This document shows positions 46,949-58,366 of a stretch of DNA of 64,000 nt, in pieces. The position numbers and the translations under genes were made by a program. The notes beneath the pieces were generated by a model that searched no databases, had not been told where the DNA came from, and was given only the letters and a program-made list of their open reading frames with translations. How positions within the stretch are numbered: position 1 is the stretch's first letter; each line of letters opens with the position of its first letter. The stretch is taken from positions 434,001-498,000 of the forward strand of contig CAJQUN010000150.1 in NCBI GenBank assembly GCA_907163345.1. The letters run 5' to 3'. The DNA is from Haberlea rhodopensis (lineage: Eukaryota > Streptophyta > Magnoliopsida > Lamiales > Gesneriaceae).

Positions 46949-48679
46949 TGTACAAGGCTCATATCGGATTTATGTGGTTAAATAGTTTAATCATATTAGA
47001 ATTAATATTGCATGCTATTTAAAATTGTATATAATCATATATGATGTGATTAAATTGAGTTTGTGAAAATCATCGTATAATTATATTTGATATAATTGGC
47101 GAATAAATGTATACGATACACGAAAGCGTAAAATCGAGGTGTTAGCTCATGCATGGCTCACGGCCGCAGCCACCGAAGGGCTAGGGTTTCGAACCCTAGT
47201 CACCATGGCTCACGGCCGACGCCACCAAAGGGATAGGGTTTCGAACCCTAGTCATCATGGCTCACGGCCGCCGCATGTTGCTAGGGTTTCGAACCCATTG
47301 GCTCGTGCATAGCCAAGCAGCCGCCGCTTAAGGGCTAGGTTTCGGACCCTGGCTCGAGCATGGGCCGAGCCGCCGCAAAAAAAATTAGGGTTTTTGAACC
47401 CATTGGCTCGTGACGGCTAACTCATGACGGCTAGGGTTTCGAACCCTAGAAGCCGTGCATGGGCTCGCCGCCGCCGCTCGAGCATGGCTCGGCCATGGGC
47501 TAGGGTTTCGAACCCTAGGCCCATTAATGGTCGAGCCGTGTGCTTTGTGGTTCGAACCATGGTGGTTCGTGTTTTAGTCGTTTTAGTCCGTGGCATGTGA
47601 TGTCCCGAGCGTACGATATTTTTCAAAATTCTATTTTACAGTTTTAATTAGAATTAAATTTAAAATGTTTAGAATTTAATTAATTAAATGTTAATGCATG
47701 CTTTATGTGTTGTTTGAGCATGGTGCGTGGTTATAGCCTTTTGACCTATTAGATAGGATTTGTGGATGTTTGTAATTTATAATACGACCTGCGAGTCGTG
47801 CCTTCTCTATTTTATTCTAAATGTTATCCCTCCCCTATGTTCCCCTCGAATGTGAATCGAGGAATTCTATATCTTGTAAATAGTGTAGTTTATTTTATTG
47901 ATGGTGATCAATGAAGATGGAGCATCGTACCGGGATGAGGAGGCCATTCACAAATTGGAGCCAAAGGAAGGTGCTTGTGAAGTTACCTTAGGTTGACTCT
48001 TAGGATTTTCTCATTGGCTTGAGAAAATTGTTAGTAGGGGCTATAACCATGTCACGTTTAATTATGTATGTTGATGCATGATTTATCTTATGTTTTAGTA
48101 TGATAATTGTATTACACATATATGTAGATATGTATACACTATATGTAGTGGACATATTTTAAATTATCAAACTAATCATGAGATCAATAAATCCCTCTAA
48201 AATATTAAGTTTTAGATGCCTTCCAAAATTAAAAGTACTCGTCAATAACTTCGATTGTACATGTGTGGGTTTGCCAAAGCAAAGCACCGTGGCAATCTTA
48301 GTAAGGCGCGAAAGGATAAATGTGATATCCGTTATACTTAAAATTGGGTACGACTTAACTAAGTTATCTCAATAGGATTGGGAACTTAGAGGCATGGGTT
48401 GGATTATAATTCATTGGATGAATTGAACAAAGTGTTGTTCGTCCAACTATCCAAGAAATACATGTGATGTAATTGACAAAGTGTTGTCTACCTAAATAAC
48501 CGAGTCTTGGGCGATTAGCCTAAGCTAACTCAAGATTAGGCGAAATATGGATCTTGGCCCACTAAAGGTTTCGAGGGTTGATATTTTTTTAAACAAAATA
48601 GTGGGAGCATCACTTAATATAAGACCATGTTAAATGATTAAATCATAAACTTATTTTGCATATTTATATTGTAGATATC
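46949..48679 (+). other. Element G long leader
   Basis: A 1.7-kb untranslated leader before gag, ending at the ATATC target of element F. Apart from the repeats at 47140-47530 I see only short ORFs with no domains (for example near 48178). The upstream border of gag lies on the other side of F, at 57081. Confidence 0.75.
47140..47530 (+). repeat. CTAGGGTTTCGAACCCTAG repeats in G leader
   Basis: Seven copies of a near-palindrome with core GGGTTTCGAACCC, at about 47180, 47234, 47280, 47335, 47385, 47431 and 47499. They are separated by about 45-70 bp containing ATGGCTCACGGCCG-like GC-rich pieces. Each intact copy folds as an 8-bp stem with a 3-nt loop. Confidence 0.85.
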
Positions 48680-50652
48680 TGTAAGGACCCCTAGCCCTTA
48701 ACCCTTGATTAGTGTATTAACCACTATGTGTGGCACATGCTTCTATACAAATCAATCGGGAAACTCAGATGATGCTTACAAAATTCCTTAAATATTCAAC
48801 GTTATAAGATCATCTCTACTAACATATAGACTCATAGAGTTGCCCATTACCAACCTTATTTTGCCACTTTTTACATTGTGGACTTTTATAAAAATTTGGG
48901 CAGAGTCTCCCCGTAAATTGAGCTATCCCGAAATAAAAGCACAACACATAACATAATTCCCGGCCAGGGAAAACATAATACTCATCAGAATGCAGCAATA
49001 CCAAGTAAATTCCCAGCCAGGGAAGACACCACACACAAGACGACAAAAGTGGGTTTCAACCCCCACATAATACACCATCGACTCTCATATCATTAGCAAT
49101 TCTACCCTTAATTGCATGCAACATAGAATGAAAGAGAGAAAGGCTCATGCCTTTATATACAACCCATATACAAGTATAATCGTGCTCACATGCGAGCATC
49201 ATGAATATGTATATAATCCTCAGGTGTATATATGTACTCTATACGATACCGTGCTCCATCAAGCCCTGGTACCACGATCCTGGGAGTACATCCAATCAAC
49301 AGCTCGAGCTCAACTCCAAAGCCATCGATGTACCTGTTCACCTGCCCCAACAGAGACAGCCCCCAACGGGGTGAGCATACCAATACACAAAATCTCATAA
49401 TCACAATAATGAAATTCATAATTTACAACACAAGTAAATATTAATGAATTTTAAATGATACTCCCTGGATGGCAACGTCCTCATCCGGGATTCCGTGTAC
49501 TGTCCCTGTTCTCACAATCATCAAACTCATCAAATCTCATAAATCAGTAAATCAACACATTGATTTAACTCATAGCATGCCTGATTCTCAAGTATCAATA
49601 ATGAATGATTCCAAATTCATTATACATGCAATCATAGATATCTCGATATCTAATACTGATTTTCAACTTTGCTACCAATCACAGATAGCTCAAATGCCTA
49701 GCATTTATTTTACAAATTCTCCATTATACTTAGACATCTCACATGTCTCATAACGAATACATGATCCCACGATCATTCTCAGGCATCTCAAATGCCATAC
49801 AATAGTCATATAAACCCAGTACCCCATATCTCTTATAAGGTCATAATACTCTAGTATTACGCACACTTGTGGCAGCGATGCCAAGACTAGGTCGATCCAT
49901 AGTCATATCAACACATATATGTATATAGCCATACCCACAACCATCTAATGCAATTACAACACATTATACATTTCACAATTGCTATCACATAAGGTAATGC
50001 TCGTACGTCGCACGTACCTTAAATCTCCGAAGTCCGAGCCAAACCTTGCTCGAGTTCCATGCTCCGAGGAACGATGTGCTAAATCGATAAATTAATTCAC
50101 AATTAATTACGAACATGCAACCCATGCTCAAGCACACCCATAACCCTCAAAAATATTGTCAACACACGACAATTAACCATTATCGAAAATTGCTCAAGAA
50201 CACCCCACAAATTTCAAACCTTCACAACACAAATCGAACCCAAACTAAACACCATAATTCATCTAAAACATGAATTAATCGATTACTAACAAGAATCATC
50301 TCAGTCAACTGGTATTTATAGCAAAAATACCCCGAAATACTAATAGCCCCACAAATACATCATGATTCATTAAAAATCATCTGTTTTCAAAAACTCTCTC
50401 TCTAACTCCAAAACCCCCTACCGGTGCCCACACAAAGCACCCGAGATTCCGAGGCACTCCAACAACCCAACTCTTAGGGTTTACACCGTAATGAGAATAC
50501 AATCTCAACCTCGGGATCCAACAATCCCAACTACCCAAATAAATGAGCCCAGAAGGCCCAACACCTTCGATTAAACTCCAAATTGCCACGTAAAACAACT
50601 TTACGGGTTATAAACACTCCGGGCTTAACACCTATAATCCCTGGTCATCACA
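48680..50652 (-). repeat. Element F 3' LTR (1973 bp, internally deleted)
   Basis: Matches 54638-57075 but lacks about 464 bp. The break is near 50298, where AAGAATCAT is followed by CTCAGTCAACTGG; the missing part matches 56255-56725. Confidence 0.93.
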
Positions 50653-53280
50653 ATATCCCCCACTAAAAGAATTTCGTCCTCGAAATTAGCACCGGTGTAT
50701 CACATAACACCCAGGCTACACAACAACATGAAGCCATAACCTCGATCCTTGACCATATTAGGATCGTCTTAATAAACGCGAGGATACTTACCTCACAACA
50801 AACTCTGACACAGAGCGACATACCAAAACCAACATATCACCCAAGAGGCAACACGTACCTCGATGCGGTTCATCCCAAAAGTCAGTCCCTCATGAATGCA
50901 AAACAACCAATACTTACGACCGTAGATCGGACAGTCATCCTTAGTTCTAATACAACTAGTAAGAACGCATCCTGAATGACACCTCAACCGTGAGAACGTT
51001 GACCTCGTGTCAAACTCTGGAGTGGAATAGACTTCCAAATCCATCATAACGTCAAAGAGCGTCAGCACAACTCAACGCTAACAATCCAAAAGCAGTTAGT
51101 CAACTGAAACTGCAAGGATTCGAATCGCTCCCGATTCTATCGTAGATATCATTCAAAGACATCTCTATCATGACTCACGATGTCTAACACACATCATTAC
51201 GAGGAAAATACTAGTATACCACGGTGTACACATACCAAGCCTGGTTCCTGCTACACAGACCACCTCCATCCAAGGAGCAGTTGCACCCTCTGCAACTCGG
51301 ATCGGGCAACTCACGGCCACCGATCCACACCCGAACACATCTCACAAGATGTCCACCTCCGGATGTTCCAAGAATCACATCCTGATCATAAATAAACAAC
51401 CGAGACTCCACAGAATTTCAAATTCTGAAGGACATGCAATAAACTCAATGCATCCTCAACGTTTGTGTCCACAGCGACACCCAACAAATCCGAATTCCTG
51501 CCATCCCTTGATAATCCTATGATTTAACAATCCAAACTTAGGAAGGCTATCGCATAACTCGGAGGAAAACACCGATAAGGAAACATCTCAATCCTCGCAA
51601 GATAATCCCTCCTCAAAGGGAGTCAACTAACTTCACGATTGTTTCTCATAATAATCGTGCCATGGAGATTCCCAATCTCAAGGTGTTCCATATCTCTCGT
51701 CAGAGATTTAACCATCCAAAAGTAGCATAAGTCTATGCTTGACAGAAAGGAAATCAATAACTGGCATCTGTACTCACCAGTATACCTGCCTAAGCACTAA
51801 CATCGCATGCATACTCAATGCACTCGGCTCGGGTATCTACAACATACCCCTAAGCCCCAAACACAACCGTCAATTCTGAGTCATTCCCTATCCAGTGAAG
51901 AACGATAATCGACGAAGATCAACACCACACGTACCAACTCACCGAATCTTTCAAAGATTTCCAAATAGGTATAATACTACCTCCTTCCCCACAAGGGAAA
52001 TGCCATCGAACTCGAGATTCACAAGTCTCGAACCACTGTTCGGAAAAACTGGATACAATAACACCCATTTTATCCCAAATACACGGGTTCCCTCAGATCG
52101 AGTCAACGACGACTTGATGACTCTCTTGCTGGTACTCCAACTTCATGAGCTGTCCCAGACAAGTCTCACCAAAATTAAACATAAACGTATACACGTTTCA
52201 GTGAGGCATGCACAACCTCAACCTCAAATGACATGGTGACTACTAGAGTCCACCACAATCCACATCGTATCACCTTACGATTTGCCAAACTTGATTCCAA
52301 CGAGCAGTATAATGGCTCCAACAATCACACTATATCATTACCACGATATCTGGCTAGCAAAGCGCTGTCTCCATAGGCTCACATCAAGCCCACCAACAAA
52401 CCATATGTTCCATCTCGGTATGCCATACCGTACAAACTATTAGAGTTGTGGGTCATCGCCCAGCATATCTCTAAAATACCAAGCACAATGGGCAACCCGG
52501 TGCCCTTGCTCACTTATGATGCAGTCGTAATCCGTTAAGACTTATCCCACACCCTCAGGGTGGGTGTAATCATGTCTACCCTACGTCACAACACAAGCGA
52601 GTAGTTTCCTCAATGACTACTCTTACCACCAAACACTAGGCTCTAGCCAAACCAACGAGCATACCCAAGGGTATCATTGCTCGACAAATATATACTTCGA
52701 ATATGTGCTGCGGTATAATTCCTATACGGCGCACCTAATAGTTCCTCGAGCAACTTGCTCGGCATAATGGTCTCGTCAACTAGTGACTCAGACACTACCA
52801 TGTGCCCACCAAGGCACTCAAACCATATAACCTAATACATAACATAAATGTATTAATCATCAAAACGACGCCACACGTCTACATAGAACATCAACTATGT
52901 CATCGTCATCCCGTGACGGCATATGTCAACATATGACATCCAACTAACATCGTCAAACATACGACGGTACATGTCAATACACGACATCCATAATCTAATC
53001 GTCAAACACATGGCATATATATAGCAACACATAGTATCCACAATAATGCTAACACAAGTAATATGCCATACCTCATCGCTATCAATATAGCGGCATACCT
53101 GTCTCCGTCGCTCGATAATAGTACGTAGTCAGCACCCATCGCTCGAAGGCGGCAAAATCTTGTGCTGAGTACATAGCGGCACAATCCATCGCTATAGAAT
53201 CGACGGCATGATACCTTGTCATATAATAAGTGGTATGAAACCTCGCTATACACCTGAGCATGAATCATCGTCCACATAAT
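50653..53280 (-). other. Element F polypurine tract and non-coding interior
   Basis: Starts with the minus-strand polypurine run (50653-50672), then sequence parallel to 38893-41585 of E. No ORF with a recognisable retrotransposon domain is present. Confidence 0.75.
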
Positions 53281-53284
53281 AGCG

Positions 53285-53695
53285 GAAAGAGGCATTGCTA
53301 TCAATACACATGGCGGCAAGAACCATTGCCAATCAATATAGCGGAATGAACCATCGCTATCAATACACATGGCGGCAAGAACCATCGCCAATCAATATAG
53401 CAGAATGAACCGTCGCTATCAATATACGTGGCGGCATGAACCATCGCCATTCAATATAGCGGAATGAACCGTCGCTATCAATATACATGGCGGCATGAAC
53501 CATCGCCAGTCAATATAGCGGAATGAACCGTCGCTATCAATATACATGGCGGCATGAACCATCGCCAGTCAATATAGCGGAATGAACCGTCGCTATCAAT
53601 ATACATGGCGGCAAGAACCATCGCCAATCAATATAGCGGAATGAACCGTCGCTATCAATATACATGGCGGCATGAACCATCGCCAGTCAATATAG
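53285..53695 (-). repeat. 59-bp minisatellite in element F
   Basis: Same design as in E: ATAGCGGAATGAACC(A/G)TCGCTAT alternating with TGGCGGCA(A/T)GAACCATCGCCA. About seven units, with F-specific spacer TATACATGG. Confidence 0.9.
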
Positions 53696-53714
53696 CCGAT
53701 CCCTAGTCATTGTC

Positions 53715-54430
53715 ACGGTACTGTGTTTTAATGCCCCTCGCTCAAATAAAACATGCGGTACTCCCACCCCTCGCTTCACATATAGGCGGGATAGAATAAC
53801 CTCGCTTAAATGGACATGCGGCGCTCCCACCCCTCGCCTCACATTTTAGCGGCAAATATTCTTTCCTCGCTTCATATGCTAACCACGCTTCAATGTGACA
53901 TGCGGCGCTCCCACCCCTCGCTTCACATTTTAGCGGCACAAAACAATAAATAGCGGCAAGCATTTAAAATCATCACTCATCCATAACAATGACTCATGGG
54001 ATATTCACCAAGTATTTCATCCATACCTGCATCACAAAGCATAATCCATATACCAACATACATCATCATGAGTGTATTTTAATGCACCTCTCTCAAATGC
54101 GACATGCGGTACTCCCACCCCTCGCTTCAACATTTGGCGGCAAAGCATTAAAATCATCACTACATGTATACATGCAACCACAATGCATAATTCCAGGATG
54201 TATATAAAACGCAGGTTACCGTTTCGTGCCTTTCAACCATGGCCTTAGCCTTTCCACGTCATAGTGTCCCTACAGGAACAATTTCAAACCATGAGCATAC
54301 GATAATCCATATTCCCCACAATATGATTATAATGAGTAAATGCATAAACTATGAGTACAAAGTACTTCCTGTATCCCAATGCATTTCAAAATGCTCCACT
54401 TGGTTGTCCCTGTGTCACAACTCACAATCA
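53715..54430 (-). repeat. LTR-C/B-like module in the leader of element F
   Basis: Read on the minus strand it contains CACAGGGACAACCAAGTGG, GAAATGCATTGGGATACAGG, TTTATGCATTTACTCAT and TTGTTCCTGTAGG in the order seen in LTR C near 20220-20360. A GCGAGGGGTGGGAG...CCGCATGTC minisatellite, like 13260-13440, follows. The orientation is the same as F's own transcription. This is LTR-type material located inside the interior of another family. Confidence 0.75.
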
Positions 54431-54621
54431 TAATCAACAGGTTATATTATGATTCTATAGATGTCATGACATATAATCGTTTCACTATGATCACATATCA
54501 CAAATGCACATAAGCAAAATAGTTGTGTCACACAACACTAACTACTATCATGCATAAACATGTGCTACTCATCCCTATCAGCATGTTCCAGGCCCTCAAC
54601 AGCCCCAAAGAGCTAACCACT

Positions 54622-54633
54622 GCTCTGATACCA
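54622..54633 (-). other. Element F primer-binding site (initiator Met-tRNA)
   Basis: GCTCTGATACCA on plus, four bases from the 5' LTR start. Confidence 0.88.
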
Positions 54634-54637
54634 CTAA

Positions 54638-57075
54638 TGTAAGGACCCCTAGCCCTTAACCCTTGATTAGTGTGTTAACCACTATGTGTGGCACATGCTT
54701 CTATACAAATCAATCGGGAAACTCAGATGATGCTTACAAAATTCCTTAAATATTCAACGTTATAAGATCATCTCTACTAACATATAGACTCATAGAGTTG
54801 CCCATTACCAACCCCATTTTGCCACTTTTTACATTGTGGACTTTTATAAAAATTTGGGCAGAGTCTCCCCGTAAATTGAGCTATCCCGAAATAAAAGCAC
54901 AACACATAACATAATTCCCGGCCAGAGAAAACATAATACTCATCAGAATGCAGCAATACCAAGTAAATTCCCAGCCAGGGAAGACACCACACACAAGACG
55001 ACAAAAGTGGGTTTCAACCCCCACATAATACACCATCGACTCTCATATCATTAGCAATTCAACCCTTAATTGCATGCAACATAGAATGAAAGAGAGAAAG
55101 GCTCATGCCTTTATATACAACCCATATACAAGTATAATCGTGCTCACATGCGAGCATCATGAATATGTATATAATCCTCAGGTGTATATATGTACTCTAT
55201 ACGATATCGTGCTCCATCAAGCCCTGGTGCCACGATCCTGGGAGTACATCCAATCAACAGCTCGAGCTCAACTCCAAAGCCATCGATGTACCTGTTCACC
55301 TGCCCCAACAGAGACAGCCCCCAACGGGGTGAGCATACCAATACACAAAATCTCCTAATCACAATAATGAAATTCATAATTTGCAACACAAGTAAATATT
55401 AATGAATTTTAAATGATACTCCCTGGATGGCAACGTCCTCATCCGGGATTCCGTGTACTGTCCCTGTTCTCACAATCATCAAACTCATCAAATCTCATAA
55501 ATCAGTAAATCAACACATTGATTTAACTCATAGCATGCCTGATTCTCAAGTATCAATAATTAATGATTCCAAATTCATTATACATGCAAACATAGATATC
55601 TCGATTCTAATACTGATTTTCAACTTTGCTACCAATCACAGATAGCTCAAATGCCTAGCATTTATTTTACAAATTCTCCATTATACTTAGACATCTCACA
55701 TGTCTCATAACGAATACATGATCCCACGATCATTCTCAGGCATCTCAAATGCCATACAATAGTCATATAAACCCAGTACCCATATCTCTTATAAGGTCAT
55801 AATACTCTAGTATTACGCACACTTGTGGCAGCGATGCCAAGACTAGGTCGATCCATAGTCATATCAACACATATATGTACATAGCCATACCCACAACCAT
55901 CTAATGCAATTACAACACATTATGCATTTCACAATTGCTATCACATAAGGTAATGCTCGTACGTCGCACGTACCTTAAATCTCCGAAGTCCGAGCCAAAC
56001 CTTGCTCGAGTTCCATGCTCCGAGGAACGATGTGCTAACACGATAAATTAATTCACAATTAATTACGAACATGCAACCCATGCTCAACCACACCCATAAC
56101 CCTCAAAAATATTGTCAACACACGACAATTAACCATTATCGAAAATTGCTCAAGAACACCCCACAAATTTCGAACCTTCACAACACAAATCGAACCCAAA
56201 CTAAACACCATAATTCATCTAAAACATGAATTAATCGATTACTAACAAGAATCATAACTCCCTGCCAAAAACCCCAATTTTCGAACATAAACCCCAATTT
56301 TCGAACCCTAAATCACGAAAACAGCGCTGAAATTCGAACCAAATGCAACAAATATTTTGAACCACAAAAGTCTGAAATTATCGACTCAATATCAGCTCAA
56401 TAACGCCCCAAAAACACCAGAATAAAAGCCCCAAAATCGTACCAAAATCGAGCCCCAAAATCGGACAGAAATCCAGTTTGAACCCTAGCGCTTTTCTGGC
56501 AAATCCGAGCTCAAATCGCGACCAAACTTTGAATTGATGGTACGGGAAGGAGCGCCTGGACGAGACGAAGCTGGCGGCGGGTCGGACGCGCCGAACAGCG
56601 GCTAGACGGCGGCGGGCGCGGCGTTTGAAGTCGTGGGGGTCAAAAGGGGATCGGGAAAATTGTGTGGGTGCGGGGAGAGAGAAAACGGGAAAGGTGGGAA
56701 AAATGGTTCCAATAATTAAAATCTCGGGTTCAACTGGTATTTATAGCAAAATACCCCGAAATACTAATAGCCCCACAAATACATCATGATTCATTAAAAA
56801 TCATCTGTTTTCAAAAACTCTCTCTCTAACTCCAAAACCCCCTACCGGTGCCCACACAAAGCACCCGAGATTCCGAGGCACTCCAACAACCCAACTCTTA
56901 GGGTTTACACCGTAATGAGAATACAATCTCAACCTCGGGATCCAACAATCCCAACTACCCAAATAAATGAGCCCAGAAGGCCCAACACCTCGATTAAACT
57001 CCAAATTGCCACGTAAAACAACTTTACGGGTTATAAACACTCCGGGATTAACACCTATAATCCCTGGTCATCACA
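54638..57075 (-). repeat. Element F 5' LTR (2438 bp)
   Basis: On plus, TGTAAGGACCCCTAGCC to GGTCATCACA. Clearly related to LTR E, with many scattered differences and a diverged segment at 56260-56720 that includes a GC-rich patch near 56560-56640. Confidence 0.94.
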
Positions 57076-57081
57076 ATATCC

Positions 57082-58365
57082 ATGGCAACTAACAATGTTA
57101 CTAGAACTTTATCACTGCGATCGGTTCTTGAGAAGGACAAATTAAATGGGACGAATTTCCTAGACTGGCATAGGAACTTGAGGATAGTCCTCAAACAAGA
57201 AAAGAAACAATATGTCCTAGAGGAACCCTTACCCGCTGAGGAACCTCCCCTAACGGCTACAAGAGCTGATAAAGATGCTTACAAGAAGCATCAAAGTGAC
57301 GCACTTGATGTTGGGTGCCTTATGCTTGCAACCATGAACTCTGAGCTTCAGAAGCAAGATGAGGAAATGGAGGCGTTTGATATGATCGAGCACTTTAAGC
57401 AATTGTACCAACAGCAAGCAAGACAAGAGAGGTATGACGTCTCTAAGGCGTTATTTCAGTGTAGGATGGTAGAGGGAAGCCTAGTTGGAACTCATGTGCT
57501 CAAAATGATTGGGTACATTGAGAATCTGGACAAGCTGGGTTTTCCATTGGACCAAGAGTTGGCCACCGATGTGATCTTGCAATCGTTGCCTGAGAGCTTC
57601 AGTCAATTTGTAGTAAATTACAATATGACTGACATGGAAAAGACTCTACCACAATTGCTTGGTATGTTGAGAACATATGAAGCAAATACAAAGAAGACTA
57701 AGGCCACAAATGTTCTTATTGTGAATAAGGGCAAAGGGAGGGCCAAAGCTAAAGGCAACAAGAAAGCAAAGAAGGTCTTTGTTAAATCTAAGCCAAAGTC
57801 TTATGCACTAAAGCCAAAAGGGGGGATAGCGAAGGAAGGGAACTGTTTCCATTGCGGTGAGACTGGCCATTGGAAAAGAAACTGCAAAGTTTATCTGGAG
57901 GATCTAAAGAAAGGAAGTGTGACTTCCGCTTCAGGTATTTTTGTTATAGAAGTCAATTTATCTACTTCTTCATCATGGGTATTAGATACTGGATGTGGAT
58001 CTCACATTTGTGTAAATGTGCAGGACCTCAAAAAGAGTAGATTGTTGGCGAAAGGCGAAGTTGATCTCCGAGTTGGAAATGGAGCAAGAGTTGCTGCATT
58101 AGCTATAGGAGATTATCATTTAGCTTTACCTTCTGGTTTATCATTGATTTTAAAAGACTGTTATTTTGTGCCATCTATTACTAAAAACATAATTTCTATT
58201 TCTTGTTTAGACAAGTATGGTTTTTCATTTATAATAAAGGACAACTGTTGTTCTATTTATTTAAATGATATGTTTTATGCTAGTGCACAAATGGTGAATG
58301 GTCTTTATGTATTAAATCTTGATATGCCTATCTATAACATAAATACTAAAAGGATTAAAAAATAA
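57082..58365 (+). CDS. Element G gag-protease ORF (copia)
   Basis: ATG at 57082, immediately after the F insertion; 427 residues. The N-terminal gag core (LNGTNFLDWHRNLRIVLK) is typical of plant copia elements. A basic stretch follows, then a CCHC knuckle CFHCGETGHWKRNC at about residues 254-267 for RNA packaging. The protease comes next, with the active-site segment WVLDTGCGSHIC at about 300-311. A copia polyprotein should continue into integrase in one frame, but here TAA at 58363-58365 ends it; integrase-like sequence continues one base out of frame. F separates the ORF from its promoter and leader, so expression is unlikely. Confidence 0.9.
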   Translation: MATNNVTRTLSLRSVLEKDKLNGTNFLDWHRNLRIVLKQEKKQYVLEEPLPAEEPPLTATRADKDAYKKHQSDALDVGCLMLATMNSELQKQDEEMEAFDMIEHFKQLYQQQARQERYDVSKALFQCRMVEGSLVGTHVLKMIGYIENLDKLGFPLDQELATDVILQSLPESFSQFVVNYNMTDMEKTLPQLLGMLRTYEANTKKTKATNVLIVNKGKGRAKAKGNKKAKKVFVKSKPKSYALKPKGGIAKEGNCFHCGETGHWKRNCKVYLEDLKKGSVTSASGIFVIEVNLSTSSSWVLDTGCGSHICVNVQDLKKSRLLAKGEVDLRVGNGARVAALAIGDYHLALPSGLSLILKDCYFVPSITKNIISISCLDKYGFSFIIKDNCCSIYLNDMFYASAQMVNGLYVLNLDMPIYNINTKRIKK

Positions 58366-58366
58366 T

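Larger units (their letters stand above)
48680..57075 (-). mobile_element. Element F: minus-strand non-coding LTR element, same family as E
   Basis: LTRs at 54638-57075 (5') and 48680-50652 (3'), with a perfect ATATC duplication at 48675-48679 and 57076-57080. Inserted in the leader of copia element G, one base after its duplicated target and just before the gag ATG at 57082. The interior is non-coding and parallels that of E, but the target site differs, so the two insertions are independent. Confidence 0.95.

Noticed and set aside
48178..48375. 65-codon ORF in the G leader
   Set aside because: No known domain, single copy, in a leader just before the F insertion. It could be chance.
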